A stretch of DNA of 64,000 nucleotides, taken from Amycolatopsis methanolica 239. Lineage in GTDB: Bacteria > Actinomycetota > Actinomycetes > Mycobacteriales > Pseudonocardiaceae. Shown here one piece after another: positions 10,655 to 22,953 of this stretch. Both the position numbers and the translations under genes were made by a program. Every line of letters begins with the position of its first letter. Positions within the stretch are counted from its first letter, which is position 1. The notes under the pieces were generated by a model. It was not told the origin of the DNA and searched no databases. It was given only the letters and a program-made list of their open reading frames with translations. The stretch covers positions 2,728,001 to 2,792,000 of the forward strand of contig NZ_CP009110.1 of assembly GCF_000739085.1 (NCBI RefSeq), written 5' to 3'.

Positions 10655-11116
10655 TCACCAGGGCGCCCGCCCGGCGTTCTGCTCCGCGACGTGCCGCAGC
10701 ACGATGTCCTCGGCGGGCTCGTTGGCGGCGGGCAGGCTGTGCAGCATCCCCGCCGCGCGCAGCGCGCGTTCCACCGGGCGGGCGCCGGTGCCGGTGACCC
10801 GCAGGGCGGCGCCGCGGCGCGCGGCGGCCTGCTGGGTCTCCACGAGCACCGTCAGCCCGGCCGTGCCGAGGAAGGTGACCTCGGACAGGTCCAGCACCAG
10901 CAGGGTCACCGGGCCGCGGAAGCGGTGACCGATGGCCTGGGACAGCTCGGGGGCGGCGGCCAGGTCGACGTCGCCGCCGACCTGGACGAGGAGGGTGTGC
11001 GGCGCGGGCTGGGAGACCTCGACCGTGAACGCGCCGGCGTCCGGGGGCTGGATCGATCGCGGAACCGGGATGGCCCCCTGCGCGACCGGGGCGGGGCGGG
11101 TTTCCGGAGGAGCCAT
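10655..11116 (-). CDS. STAS-domain anti-sigma factor antagonist-like protein
   Basis: Protein of 153 aa: a Pro/Ala-rich N-terminal 40 residues and then one STAS domain (LLVQVGGDVDLAAAPEL ... LVLDLSEVTFLGTAGL). STAS antagonists free sigma factors by binding an anti-sigma kinase and are switched off by phosphorylation of a Ser/Thr in the D-S/T-x-G-L loop; here the loop reads FLGTAGL, so Thr would be the acceptor. No kinase partner is adjacent. ATG 11116 is preferred over an upstream start at 11143 because GGAGG lies eight bases before it. It is convergent with the trypsin-nuclease gene. Confidence 0.8.
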   Translation of the reverse strand: MAPPETRPAPVAQGAIPVPRSIQPPDAGAFTVEVSQPAPHTLLVQVGGDVDLAAAPELSQAIGHRFRGPVTLLVLDLSEVTFLGTAGLTVLVETQQAAARRGAALRVTGTGARPVERALRAAGMLHSLPAANEPAEDIVLRHVAEQNAGRAPW

Positions 11117-11231
11117 GAGCACGGCCTCCACACTGCGCGGCAAGCGCCTGTCGGACTACGTCATGACGGCTACCTGCTCAACCGCAGGCCCGATGCTACC
11201 CCCCGGGACACCACTTCTTCCAGGCGCCAGG

Positions 11232-11807
11232 TCAGCGGCCCGCGAGCTGGGCGGCCGCGGCGTGCAGGCCGGTCAGCGCGGCCTCCTCGCCCAGGCGGCC
11301 GGGGACGAACAGCACGCACGCGCTCGCCACCCGCCCGGCCCGCAGCGCGACGGGCACCGCGAGCGCGCCGATGCCGGGCGCGCCACGGGTGATCGGGTGG
11401 TAGACGCCCCGCCGGTAGGACACCGGGCCGGCCGCGGCCGGTGGTTCGACGGTGACCAGCGTGAGCGCCTCCTCGCCGTGGGGGACGGCGAGGAACGCGA
11501 CGGTCCCGGTGGCCTCGGCGACCGGCGTGAGCGCGGAGTGCGCCAGCGACTGCGGGTCCGAGCGCACGGCCGAGGCGACGGTGAGCACGGCCAGGCCCAC
11601 CTCGTAGCGGCCCGCCGGGTCGCGCTGCAGGTACCCGTGCGCCTCCAGCGTGCACAGGACGCGGTAGGCGATCGACCGGTGCAGGCCGGTGACCTCGGCG
11701 ATCGTCGCCGTCGTGCACGGGGCGTGCTCGGCGACGGCCTCGAGCACGGCAAGCCCCCGTTCGAGTGTTTGCAGGCCCGCGCCGCCGACGACCCTGCCTT
11801 CTGCCAT
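11232..11807 (-). CDS. IclR-family regulator, short effector domain (possibly internally deleted)
   Basis: 191-aa protein. The winged-helix domain is complete (LERGLAVLEAVAEHAPCTTATIAEV ... SIAYRVLCTLEAHGYL), followed by the start of the ligand-binding domain. After TRGAPGIGALA the sequence runs straight into AVPVALRAGRVASACVLFVPG, whereas full IclR proteins (about 250 aa) have some 40-60 more residues there, so an in-frame deletion is likely and ligand sensing may be lost. It reads away from a 5'-truncated styA-like remnant whose first recognisable codon lies only about 20 bases from this ATG, so the original divergent promoter region is probably gone too. Confidence 0.65.
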   Translation of the reverse strand: MAEGRVVGGAGLQTLERGLAVLEAVAEHAPCTTATIAEVTGLHRSIAYRVLCTLEAHGYLQRDPAGRYEVGLAVLTVASAVRSDPQSLAHSALTPVAEATGTVAFLAVPHGEEALTLVTVEPPAAAGPVSYRRGVYHPITRGAPGIGALAVPVALRAGRVASACVLFVPGRLGEEAALTGLHAAAAQLAGR

Positions 11808-11828
11808 GCCGCCCTCGTACTGTTCTCT

Positions 11829-12850
11829 CGTGCCGACCGGCCCTTCGACGAGCTGGCGGCCGGACCGCTGCTCAACACGGTCGCCCACCACCACCCGCTG
11901 CTGGAGCGCGAGCGGGCGCTCGGCGTGTACCACTGGCCCGCGGCGGAGTTCGGATACCGGGCACACCACCACTGGATCGGCGGCCTCCGCTTCACCGGCT
12001 GGTTCACCCACCCGTCGTGCGCCGTCGATCACCGCGTCTACCTGCCGGGGCTGGCCGAGGACCTGGCCGCGCGCGGCGGGCACGTCGAGGTGCGCGAGGT
12101 CGGCCCGCGAGACCTGGCCGCGCTGGGCCGGCGGCACGACCTGCTCGTCGTCGCGTCCGGCCGCGGCGCGCTGAGCGGCCTGTTCCCGCGCCGCCCCGAG
12201 CACAGCCCGCACGACGCGCCACGGCGGCTGGTGTGCGCCGGCCTGTACACCGGCATCGCGCCGGCGGAACCGGCCGCGGTCACCATCGGCGTCGCGCCGG
12301 GGCAGGGCGAGCTGCTGGAGATCCCGCTGCTGTCCCGGCACGGCCGGGTGACCGCTCTGTTGTTCGAGAACGTGCCGGGCGGCGACCTCGCGGTCCTGAA
12401 CGAGCTGACCCGGCGGAGGACCCGGCGCTGTTCCGCAAGACGGTCGTGGAGAAGCCGCACGAGTACCACCCGGCGACGGCCGAGCGCGTGCTTGGCGACT
12501 TCGCCCTCACCGACCCACGCGACCTGCTGCAGGGCGCGGTCACGCCCGCGGTGCGGGAGGACTTCCTGCCGCTCGGCGACGACAGGTTCGCCCTCGCGCT
12601 CGGCGACGCCCACGTGGTGGTGGACCCGGTGATGGGGCAGGGCGCGAACATCGCCGCCTACAGCGCGGCCGTGGTCGCCGCGGAGATCGCTGCCGAAACC
12701 GTCTACGACGAGGTGTTCTGCCGCCGGGTCGCGCGGGCGCGCGAGGAGGTTCCGCTGGGCGCGTCGGCGTGGACGAACCTGGTGCTGGACCCGCCGCCGT
12801 GGCGGCTTCGCCCACCCGGACCGGCAGTGGCGCGTGCTGGCCACCCGGCG
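11829..12850 (+). pseudogene. StyA-type FAD monooxygenase, copy 1 (headless, frameshifted)
   Basis: Related to styrene/indole monooxygenase oxygenase subunits, which epoxidise an aromatic vinyl or ring bond using FADH2 supplied by a reductase. The first recognisable residues are FDELAAGPLLNTVAHHHPLL, so the N-terminal FAD-binding GxGxxG segment (about 50 residues, present in copy 2) is absent. The frame changes near 12415 (before EDPALFRKTV). The FAD-site block GDAHVVVDPVMGQGANIA is intact. Near 12795 about 25 codons are lost before FAHPDRQWRVLA, in a third frame. No start codon or promoter remains. Confidence 0.8.
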
Positions 12851-13545
12851 GCGAGAGCCTCGACTACTGGCGGCACGTCCACTCCGGCGCGGCCGCTGGA
12901 GGCGGCCGCGCCGGAGCCGTCGTTCCGCGGCGAGGTGCGCATCGACCGCCTGGGCTCGACTCCGGTGTCCAGAGTGGACGCGGGCCTGCACCGCGTCCGC
13001 CGTACGAAAGCGATGATCAACGCGAGCGAGCGCGGCTACTACGAGCTGGGCCTGCAGGTGCGCGGCAGCTGCCTGCTCGTGCAGGACGGCGGCGAGGCGC
13101 TGCTCGGGCCCGGTGACCTCGCGCTGTACGACACCGACCGGCCCTACACGCTGGCCTTCGGTGAGCCGACCTCGATGGCGGTGTTCATGTTCCCGCGCGA
13201 GCGGCTGCGCCTCGGCGCCGGGGAGCGCGGCAGGTCCTGGGGCAGCCCATCCGCGGCGACGACGAGCCGGGTTCGCTGCTGTCGCCGCTGTTCCGGCGGC
13301 TGGTGCACCGGCTGGGTGGCGCCACGTCGCCGAGACCGCTGGCCGACGCCGTGCTGGACCTGCTGGCCGCGCTGCTGACCGAACAGGCGGGTGCCGCGCC
13401 GGTTTCGCTCGTCCTGTAGGCCCAGTCCTACATCGACACGCATCTGTCCGATCCGGACCTGTGCCCGGATTCGGTGGCCGCCGCGCTGCCCATCTCCACC
13501 CGGTACCTGCAGAAGCTGTTCGCCGAGCAGGGCACCGGCGTCGCC
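12851..13545 (+). pseudogene. AraC-family transcriptional regulator, broken
   Basis: Pieces of an AraC regulator with the AraC_binding_2-type sensor: SLDYWRHV (about 12855), SFRGEVRIDRLGSTPVSRV, then LQVRGSCLLVQDGGEALLGP and MFPRERLRLGAG. The frame changes near 12885 and near 13230. A TAG stop interrupts the linker at 13417-13419, directly before AQSYIDTHLSDPDL. Only the first DNA-binding helix-turn-helix is present (ISTRYLQKLFAEQG); the second HTH is gone and the sequence passes directly into aldehyde dehydrogenase code. AraC proteins commonly activate adjacent aromatic-catabolic genes. Confidence 0.75.
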
Positions 13546-14930
13546 GCCACCGGCGGAGGCGTCTTCGAGACCGTCGACTCGGCCACGGCGCGGCCCATCG
13601 GCACGGCCGCCGACGCGCGGCAGGCCGATGTGGACAGTGCCGTCGCCGCCGCCCGCGCCGCGTTCGAACCGTGGCGCCGCCTCAGCCCCGCCGCCCGCGC
13701 GCGCATCCTGTGGCGCGTCGGCGACCTGATCGACGAGCACACCGACGAGCCGGCCGCGCTGGAGACGCGCGACCAGGGCAGCCGATCGGCATCGCGCGGA
13801 ACGTGTCGGTCGCCGCGGCCGCCGAGCACTTCCGCTACTACGCGGGCTGGGGCACCAAGATCTAGGGCGAGACCTCGCCGGTGTCGGTCCCGGACGTCCT
13901 CCAGTACACCCGCCGCGAGCCGGTCGGCGTGTGCGCGCTCATCACGCCGTGGAACTTCCCGCTGATGATCGCGTCCTGGAAGCTCGCCCCGGCGCTCGCG
14001 TGCGGCAACACCGTCATCGTCAAGCCCGCCGAGCAGACCCCGCTCACCACGCTGCGCCTCGCGCGGCTGATGGTCGACGCCGGTGTCCCGGCCGGCGTGC
14101 TCAACGTCCTCACCGGCGGCCCGGAGACCGGCCGCGCCCTGGTGGACCACCCGGACGTGGACAAGGTGTCGTTCACCGGCTCCACCGACGTCGGCCGCGA
14201 GATCGTCCGCGGCAGCGCGGGCAACCTCAAGCGGGTGTCGCTGGAACTGGGCGGCAAGGCGCCCGCCGTCGTCCTGCCCGACGCCGACCTGCCCGCCGCG
14301 GTGCAGGGCTGCCTGCAGGGCGCGCTGCTGAACTCCCGGCCAGGTGTGCGCGGCCTACACGCGGTTCTACGCGCACAGCTCCCTGGTCGGCGAGTTCGGC
14401 GAGCGGCTCGCGCGGGCCGTCGAGAAGATGGTCATCGGTCCGGGCCTGGACCCCACGACCCAGCTGGGCCCGCTCGTCTCGGCCGAACACCTGTCCGCTG
14501 TGGACACTGCCGTGCGCAAGGCCGCGGCCGAGGGCGCCCGCATCGCCACCGGCGGCGAAACCACCGGCAGCGACGGCTACTTCTACCGTCGACCGTCCTC
14601 ACCGGGGTCACCGACGAGATGGCCGTCGCCCGCGACGAGATCTTCGGCCCGGTACTGGCGGTGCTGCCGTTCGACGACACCGACGAGGTCGTGCACCGCG
14701 CCAACGACACCGAATGCGGCCTCGCCGCGTCGGTGTGGACCCGCGACGTCAGCGCCGCGCACCGCCTCGCCGACGCCATCCGCGCCGGCACCGTCTTCAT
14801 CACCATGCCCGACCCGGTCGACGCCGCGGCGCAGGGGGGCGGGTTCAAGTCCAGCGGGTGGGGCCGCGAGATGGGCAGGCACGCCATCGAGCTGTACACC
14901 GAGATCAAGGGCGTCTGGACCCACCTGTGA
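13546..14930 (+). pseudogene. NAD-dependent aldehyde dehydrogenase (phenylacetaldehyde dehydrogenase-like), broken
   Basis: Aldehyde dehydrogenase code over nearly the full length: FETVDSATARPIGTAADA, the Rossmann block LITPWNFPLMIASWKLAPAL, VKPAEQTPLTTLRLA, SFTGSTDVGREI, SLELGGKAPAVVLPDAD, RDEIFGPVLAVLPF and the C-terminal GRHAIELYTEIKGVW. The catalytic-Cys region is broken: an extra C near 14338 disrupts the expected NSGQVCAA. Other lesions are one base lost near 13775, a TAG at 13863-13865 where homologues have Glu (GTKI-stop-GE), and one C lost near 14589. Next to styA-like genes, a phenylacetaldehyde-type role is plausible. Three of four lesions are length changes in C/G runs. Confidence 0.82.
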
Positions 14931-14944
14931 GGAAAGGAGCGACC

Positions 14945-16084
14945 ATGCCGGACATCGGCATCATCGGCGCCGGGATCGCCGGCCTGCAACTGGGACTGCT
15001 GCTGCGCAAGCACGACGTCCCGGTGACGATCTACACCGACAAGACCGCGGCCCAGCTGGCAGGCGCTGCTCAACAGCGTCGCCCACCACGCGCCGACGCT
15101 GAAGCGCGAACGCGAGCTGGGCATCGACTTCTGGCCGGTGGCAGGAGTACGGCTACTCCTGCCACCACCACTACGTCCGCGGGCCGGAGCCGATGTCCTG
15201 GCGCGGCGACTTCGCCGAATGGTCCAGCGCCATCGACTACCGCCTCTACCTGCCCAAGCTCACCGAGGCGTTCGAGGAGCGCGGCGGGCGGCTGGAGGTT
15301 CGGACGCTGCAGGCCGAGGACATCGAGCCGATCGCCGACCGGCACGACCTGCTCGTCGTCGCGGCCGGACGGGGCGCGTTCGCCGCGTTGTTCCCGCGCC
15401 GCCCGGAGCTGAGCCCGTACGACGGGCCGCAGCGGGTCCTCTCCGTCGGCCTCTACCACGGCATCACGTACTCCGAGCCGAAGGGCGTCACCATCAGCGC
15501 CTCGCCCGGCCACGGCGAACTGCTGGAAATCCCATGTACGGCAAGGACGGGTTCACCACCGCGCTGCTGTTCAGACGTTCGAACGCGTCGACCCGGCGAG
15601 CTTCGCGCTGACCGGCCCGCTGGACATCCTGCAGGGCGCGCTGACCCCGACCGTGCGGCAGGACTACGCGAAGCTGCCGAACGGCAAGTTCGCGCTGGCG
15701 ATCGGCGACGTGCACACCGTGGTCGACCCGGTCGTCGGGCAGGGCGCGAACTCGGCGTCGCACTCCGCGTGGGTGACCGGGCAGGCGATCCTGGAGCACT
15801 ACGGGTTCGACGAGCTGTTCTGCCAGGACGTGGCCGCGCGCCGCGCCGACGTCCTGCCGGGCGCGGCGAACTGGACCAACCTGATGATCGGCCCGCCGCC
15901 GGAGCACCTGCTGCGCCTGTTCGGCGCGATGCACGCGGACAAGGCGATCGCCGACGAGTTCACCAACAACTTCGACTACCCCGACCGGCAGTGGCGCATC
16001 CTCGCCACCGCCGAGCGCACCAACGAGTTCCTGGCCCGCCACGCGAAGGCCTGCGGAAGGGAGCCATCCACATGTACCGGCTGA
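14945..16084 (+). pseudogene. StyA-type FAD monooxygenase, copy 2 (frameshifted)
   Basis: Starts at ATG 14945, about 10 bases after the dehydrogenase stop, with a GGAAAGGAG upstream. The FAD Rossmann motif GIIGAGIAGLQLGLLLR is intact. The frame then breaks near 15060 (one or a few bases lost before LLNSVAHHAPTLKRE), near 15136 (an extra G), near 15533 (one G lost) and near 15575, where tens of codons are missing. The C-terminal half (ILQGALTPTVRQDYAKL ... VVDPVVGQGANSASHS ... FDYPDRQWRILA) is continuous. Its last bases overlap the EthD start at 16072. As sequenced it cannot make the roughly 410-aa oxygenase. Confidence 0.82.
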
Positions 16085-16380
16085 CCGTGTTTTACCCGCC
16101 GCCGGCGGACCCGGAGCACTTCAAGCAGTGCTACGTCATCACGCACCTGCCGCTCGCGGCGCAGCTGCTCGGCCTGCGGGCCATGCGGTACAGCTTCGAC
16201 GTGGCCGCGATGGGCGGGGAGAGCCCGTATTTCGCGATCTGGGAGGGCGAATTCGACTCGGCGGAGGCGATGGCCGCGGCGATGTCGTCGGAGCAGGGTC
16301 AGGCCGTGGCCGGGGACGTGCCGAACTACGCGACGGGCGGGGCGCAGATCCTGCACTACACGCCCGTCGAAGGCTCGTGA
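16072..16380 (+). CDS. EthD-family protein
   Basis: Small protein of 102 aa with the dimeric ferredoxin-like EthD pattern: it opens MYRLTVFYPPPADPEHF, continues CYVITHLPLAAQLLGLR, and has the central FAIWEGEFDSAEAMAAAM. EthD-type proteins accompany oxygenase systems, where some act as small hydratases, cyclases or accessory factors; the role here is not known. GGAAGGGAG lies about 10 bases before ATG 16072. It overlaps the tail of the broken styA copy 2, and its stop overlaps the GTG of the flavin reductase, so it belonged to the same operon. It is intact. Confidence 0.78.
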   Translation: MYRLTVFYPPPADPEHFKQCYVITHLPLAAQLLGLRAMRYSFDVAAMGGESPYFAIWEGEFDSAEAMAAAMSSEQGQAVAGDVPNYATGGAQILHYTPVEGS

Positions 16381-16856
16381 CCGCGGGCGTGGCGACCGAC
16401 CCGCGCCGGTTCGCCACCGGGGTCACGGTGATCACGACGAGGACCGCCGAGGGGCACGTGCACGGCATGACCGCGAACGGGTTCCTGCCGGTGTCGCTGA
16501 ACCCGCCGCTGATCCTGGTGTCGCTCGGCGCGTGCACGATGGCGCGGCACCTCGAGGCGGGCGACCGGTACGCGGTGACCGTGCTGTCCGCGGAGCAGGA
16601 GGAGGTGTCCCGCCACTTCGGCGGGCGCCCGTCGCTGTCCGTGGAGTTCGCGTCGGCGGGCGCGTACGACTTCGTCCCCGGCGGTCTGGCGTTCATCGGC
16701 TGCCGGATCGTGGACCGGCACCCGGCCGGGGACCACACGCTGTACCTCGGGGAGGTCGAGCACCTGGCCTACCGGGACGGCGCACCGCTGCTCTTCTACA
16801 CCGGCTCCTGCCGCACGCTGCACGCCGGCCTGACGGAGGACGTGTTCTTCTACTGA
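16377..16856 (+). CDS. Flavin reductase (StyB/HpaC-like)
   Basis: 159-aa flavin:NAD(P)H oxidoreductase-like protein that would supply reduced FAD to the StyA-type oxygenase. Family features: FATGVTVITTRTAEGHVHGMT (split here by position 12-32), NGFLPVSLNPPLILVSL, and the C-terminal GEVEHLAYRDGAPLLFY. GTG 16377 overlaps the EthD stop (GTGA), indicating translational coupling. The length matches the group. Intact while both oxygenase copies are broken, so it is either a leftover or serves another oxygenase. Confidence 0.87.
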   Translation: MTAGVATDPRRFATGVTVITTRTAEGHVHGMTANGFLPVSLNPPLILVSLGACTMARHLEAGDRYAVTVLSAEQEEVSRHFGGRPSLSVEFASAGAYDFVPGGLAFIGCRIVDRHPAGDHTLYLGEVEHLAYRDGAPLLFYTGSCRTLHAGLTEDVFFY

Positions 16857-16860
16857 TCGA

Positions 16861-16891
16861 GCCAGGTGTAGCGCCAGGTGCTACACCTGGC
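16861..16891 (+). terminator. Strong hairpin after the flavin reductase gene
   Basis: An 11-bp perfect inverted repeat, GCCAGGTGTAG at 16861-16871 and its complement at 16881-16891, with a 9-base loop that repeats CCAGGTG. It begins four bases after the flavin reductase stop, a position suited to a terminator, but no T-run follows. It could instead be a leftover VapB-type operator, since a vapC remnant starts just downstream. Confidence 0.45.
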
Positions 16892-16918
16892 GACATCCGG
16901 TAGCGGCACCAGGCGGGT

Positions 16919-17229
16919 GTCCTCGACACGTGTGTGTACCTCGATCTGGCGGAACTCGATCCGGCCGAGCTCGATTCGAGCGGCCTGCCCGACTTCCCGG
17001 AGCTCACCGCGATCATCTTGGCCGAGTTGCACCAGGGTGTCGCGATGGCGCGGAACCCGTCCGATCGCGCGGTGCGGTCGGAGCAGGTCGGCACCGCCGC
17101 GGAGTCCCCGCAGGCTCGATCTCATGATCGCCGCCATCGCGTCGGTTCGCGGGCTGCCGCTCTGCACCCGCGATCCCGGTGATTTCGCTGGGCTGGAGGG
17201 GATGGTGGAGATCGTTTCCGTCCAGGAGC
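16919..17229 (+). pseudogene. VapC-type PIN-domain toxin remnant
   Basis: Reads VLDTCVYLDLAELD at the start (PIN first Asp), then PDFPELTAIILAELHQGVAMAR (first 20 residues typical of VapC strand-helix with Glu), then loses the middle and changes frame near 17105, where RRLDLMIAAIASVRG and LPLCTRDPGDFAGLEGM (last Asp pair) resume. The four acidic positions are thus spread over two frames. No vapB antitoxin ORF is visible upstream and no start codon is apparent (the first in-frame codon is GTC). Confidence 0.7.
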
Positions 17230-17247
17230 GACCTCCACCACCGGTGA

Positions 17248-17925
17248 TCACCAGCCCCGCTCGCGCCACTCCGCCAGCTTCGGCCGCTCCGCGCCGAGCG
17301 TCGAGTCGTCGCCGTGGCCCGGGTAGAACCACGTCTCGTCCGGCAGCCGGCCGAACACCCGCGTCTCCACGTCGCCCAGCAGGGACTGGAAGTCCTCCGG
17401 CGAGTTCGTCTTCCCGACGCCGCCGGGGAACAGCGAATCGCCCGTGAAGAGGTGCGTGCTGCCGTCCGCGTCGCGGTACAACAACGCGATCGAGCCCGGA
17501 GTGTGCCCCCTCAGGTGAATCACCTCGAGTGCGCAGTCACCCACCGTGAGGGTGTCGCCGTCCTCGACCAGGAAGTCCGGGGGGACCGGCAGCACCGAAG
17601 CGTCCAACGGGTGAGCCGCCGTGTTCGCTCCGTACGCGCCCGCCACCGCGCCCAGCGCCTGCCAGTGGTCGGCGTGCTGGTGGGTCGTCACGATCGTGCG
17701 CAGCGCGGGACGGTCCGGCCCGTGACCGATGAGGTCCGAGATCCGCTCCGGGTCCGCCGCGGCGTCGATCAGCAGCGCCTCGTTCTGCCGGCGGCAAACC
17801 AGCAGGTAAGCATTGTTGTCCATGGGGCCGACCGACAGCTTGGTGATGGCCAGCCGGTCCAGCACCCGCCGGGCCGCGTCCCCGCCCGGCTCCACGTGGC
17901 CGGTGTAGTCCTCTACGACGTTCAC
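17248..17925 (-). CDS. Metallo-beta-lactamase-fold hydrolase (glyoxalase II-like)
   Basis: 225-aa cytoplasmic metallo-hydrolase. The zinc motif THQHADHW is at about residues 81-88, with GHTPGS (metal His) near 139, FTGDSLFPGGVGKT (metal Asp) near 160 and YPGHGDDSTLG near the C-terminus. This set is typical of glyoxalase II/persulfide dioxygenase-like enzymes that cleave thioesters of small thiols; in actinomycetes the thiol may be mycothiol, which is inference. It starts at GTG 17925. The tail is close to the vapC remnant, convergent. Confidence 0.85.
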   Translation of the reverse strand: MNVVEDYTGHVEPGGDAARRVLDRLAITKLSVGPMDNNAYLLVCRRQNEALLIDAAADPERISDLIGHGPDRPALRTIVTTHQHADHWQALGAVAGAYGANTAAHPLDASVLPVPPDFLVEDGDTLTVGDCALEVIHLRGHTPGSIALLYRDADGSTHLFTGDSLFPGGVGKTNSPEDFQSLLGDVETRVFGRLPDETWFYPGHGDDSTLGAERPKLAEWRERGW

Positions 17926-18001
17926 GCTGCCAACCGTAGTCGCCGCGCCACATCGTGTTCCACCCGTTCAGGTTGGTCTCGGATCGGTAACGTAGGCTCC
18001 G

Positions 18002-19300
18002 GTGCGTCCCCGAACCCGATCTTGCGAGACGCCCCGAGACGTGCCGAGCTTCCTCCCCGAAAACCCCCGCACCAGCACCCGCCGCATCAGCTGGGACGCC
18101 GTCCGCGTCCTGGCGGTCCTGTCCGTGGTGCTCGGTCACATCACCCACCAGGGCCCGCTGGCCCACACCGAGCTGGACGACTACCCGGTCAAGGTCACCG
18201 CCCAGTTCGGCGCCGCGATCCTGATGGTCGTCTCCGCGTTCTTCGTCTGCCAGACCGTCCGGCGCGGCGACAGCGGGCGGTGGATGTGGAAGAAGGCCGC
18301 CCGGCTCGTCCCGCCGTACCTGGTCGCGGTGCTGCTGACCTACTTCGTGATGCGCTGGGCGGACGCCTCCTTCAACGGCCAGGAGTTCGGCAGCCACTGG
18401 TGGGACAAGCTGTTCGGCCCCACCACCGACGGCCTCGCGTGGGCGAGCTCCTGGTACGTGCCGGTCGGCTGGGACCTCCTCGTCAACCTGACCATGATCC
18501 AGGGCTGGCACCAGGGGTTCATCTGGCTCGACGGCTCCTACTGGACGCTGCCCGTCCAGCTGATGGTCTTCGCCGGCGCCGCGCTGCTGTGGTCGCGCAC
18601 CCCCTGGTTCCGCTCGCCGCACGCGGCGCGGCACGCGAAGCTGCTCGCCTGGGCGATGGTCGTCGTCCCGCTCGTCCTCCGGTTCTGGGTGTTCGGCGTC
18701 ACGAACACCTCGCCGTGGGCGTTCGCCGTCGTCTTCGGGTTCGGGCTGCACCGGCTGCACGCGTTCGCCGCCGGCGTCGCGGTGTGGCTCTGGTCGCGCG
18801 ACCGGTTGTCCACGCCGCACCTGGCGCTGCTGCTCGCCGCCGTCGTCGCCGCGCAGGACCTGCACCTCTACCCGTTCCACGTGGCGTTGCCCACGGACCC
18901 GTCGCGGCTGCCCTCCATCATCGGGTTCGCGCTCGTGCTCGTCCTGGTGTGCGCCGCGGCGAAGGGCCCGGACTGGACGTTCCTGTGGCCGCTGGCGCCG
19001 GTCATCGGCTGGTTCGCCGGAATTTCCTACGGCGTGTACCTGTTGCACCAGGAGCTGGGTTACATCCTCGCCAAGGCGCTGCAACTCGCGGGACTGCCGG
19101 GCTGGGGGCGGCTGCCGCTCGTGCTGGGGGCGGCGATCGGCGCCGGATGGCTGCTCACGAAGTTCGTCGAACGGCCGGCCCACCGCTGGCTGACCACGCC
19201 GCGCGGCGCCACCGCGCCGCCGCCCCGGAGGGCTCCGGACGACCTCGTCCGCGACGAGCCGACCGGTCCGGCTCCGGTTTCTGTCGGTGGGTCGTCCTAG
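18002..19300 (+). CDS. Acyltransferase-3 family membrane protein
   Basis: 432-aa protein with about ten hydrophobic segments and the acyltransferase-3 start RRISWDAVRVLAVLSVVLGH, including the conserved His in VLGHITHQG. These enzymes O-acylate sugars, peptidoglycan or secondary metabolites at the membrane; the substrate is unknown. The C-terminal tail (GATAPPPRRAPDD) is soluble. GTG 18002 could be translated leaderless because TAACGT at 17988-17993 would place the RNA start there; GTG 18041 is an alternative that removes 13 residues. Confidence 0.83.
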   Translation: MRPRTRSCETPRDVPSFLPENPRTSTRRISWDAVRVLAVLSVVLGHITHQGPLAHTELDDYPVKVTAQFGAAILMVVSAFFVCQTVRRGDSGRWMWKKAARLVPPYLVAVLLTYFVMRWADASFNGQEFGSHWWDKLFGPTTDGLAWASSWYVPVGWDLLVNLTMIQGWHQGFIWLDGSYWTLPVQLMVFAGAALLWSRTPWFRSPHAARHAKLLAWAMVVVPLVLRFWVFGVTNTSPWAFAVVFGFGLHRLHAFAAGVAVWLWSRDRLSTPHLALLLAAVVAAQDLHLYPFHVALPTDPSRLPSIIGFALVLVLVCAAAKGPDWTFLWPLAPVIGWFAGISYGVYLLHQELGYILAKALQLAGLPGWGRLPLVLGAAIGAGWLLTKFVERPAHRWLTTPRGATAPPPRRAPDDLVRDEPTGPAPVSVGGSS

Positions 19301-19354
19301 CATGGATGCGGCTGGCTGATCCGGCCGTCACATTCCAGGGAAGGGACCTCATCC

Positions 19355-22210
<2,856 letters not shown>

Positions 22211-22684
22211 CCCTGGCGCACCGCGCGGCCGGCGAGCCGCGCGGCGCGTTCCCGGCCGCGTCCGGACAGTGCGGTGCGGGTGGCGCACCGGCCTCCGAAC
22301 CAGGGCGGCCCGGCCTCTCCGCCGCGCTCCCACGCGAGGTGGGCGAGGTGCCTGGCGAGCCCTCCGAGCGGATCGTCGCCTCCGCGACGATCACCACCCG
22401 CCACCGAAAGTTCGGGCGTGCGCTGGCGGAGCAGGCCCTCGGGTGGCGCTGGCGGACCAGGCCGCCGCGGCCGTGTCACTGCGCCGCGTGCTCGCGGGCA
22501 GCCTTCGGGCGAGTGCGGCGACCTGGCTCGGCATCGCGCCTCGGGCGCCCGCCGGTTGGCGCTCCGGACCCGTCGGGTTCCCGCGCCGACCGAGCGTGCC
22601 GGAGCGGTGAACCGTGAAGCGCGCCCTCTCGTGTCATGGGGTGCCCCGGTCGCCGTGCCGGGCTCGCACCGCGGGAGGTGCCCG
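22211..22684 (+). other. Gene-free stretch after uvrA
   Basis: About 470 GC-rich bases with only low-complexity reading frames (Arg/Ala/Pro/Gly-rich on both strands). I see no recognisable protein, tRNA or repeat. It ends with GGGAGGTGCCCG just before the lipoprotein ATG at 22685. Confidence 0.5.
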
Positions 22685-22953
22685 ATGACCCGCCTGCTCA
22701 TCGCCGTGATCGTGGCGGCGTTCGTGTCCGCGTGCGGCCCGTCCGCGCCGGAGCACGCGCCCGCCGACCTGCGCGTCGCCTTCGTCAGCGGGCTCGGGGA
22801 CGTCGTCGCCGACAGCCAGGGCCGCACGCTCTACCGCTTCGACCTGGACAGCGCGTCTCCACCGGCGACCAACTGCGCCGGCCCCTGCGCGACCCTGTGG
22901 CCGCCGGCAGCGGCCGGTGCCGCCGGGCCCACCACCGACGGGATCGACGGCGG

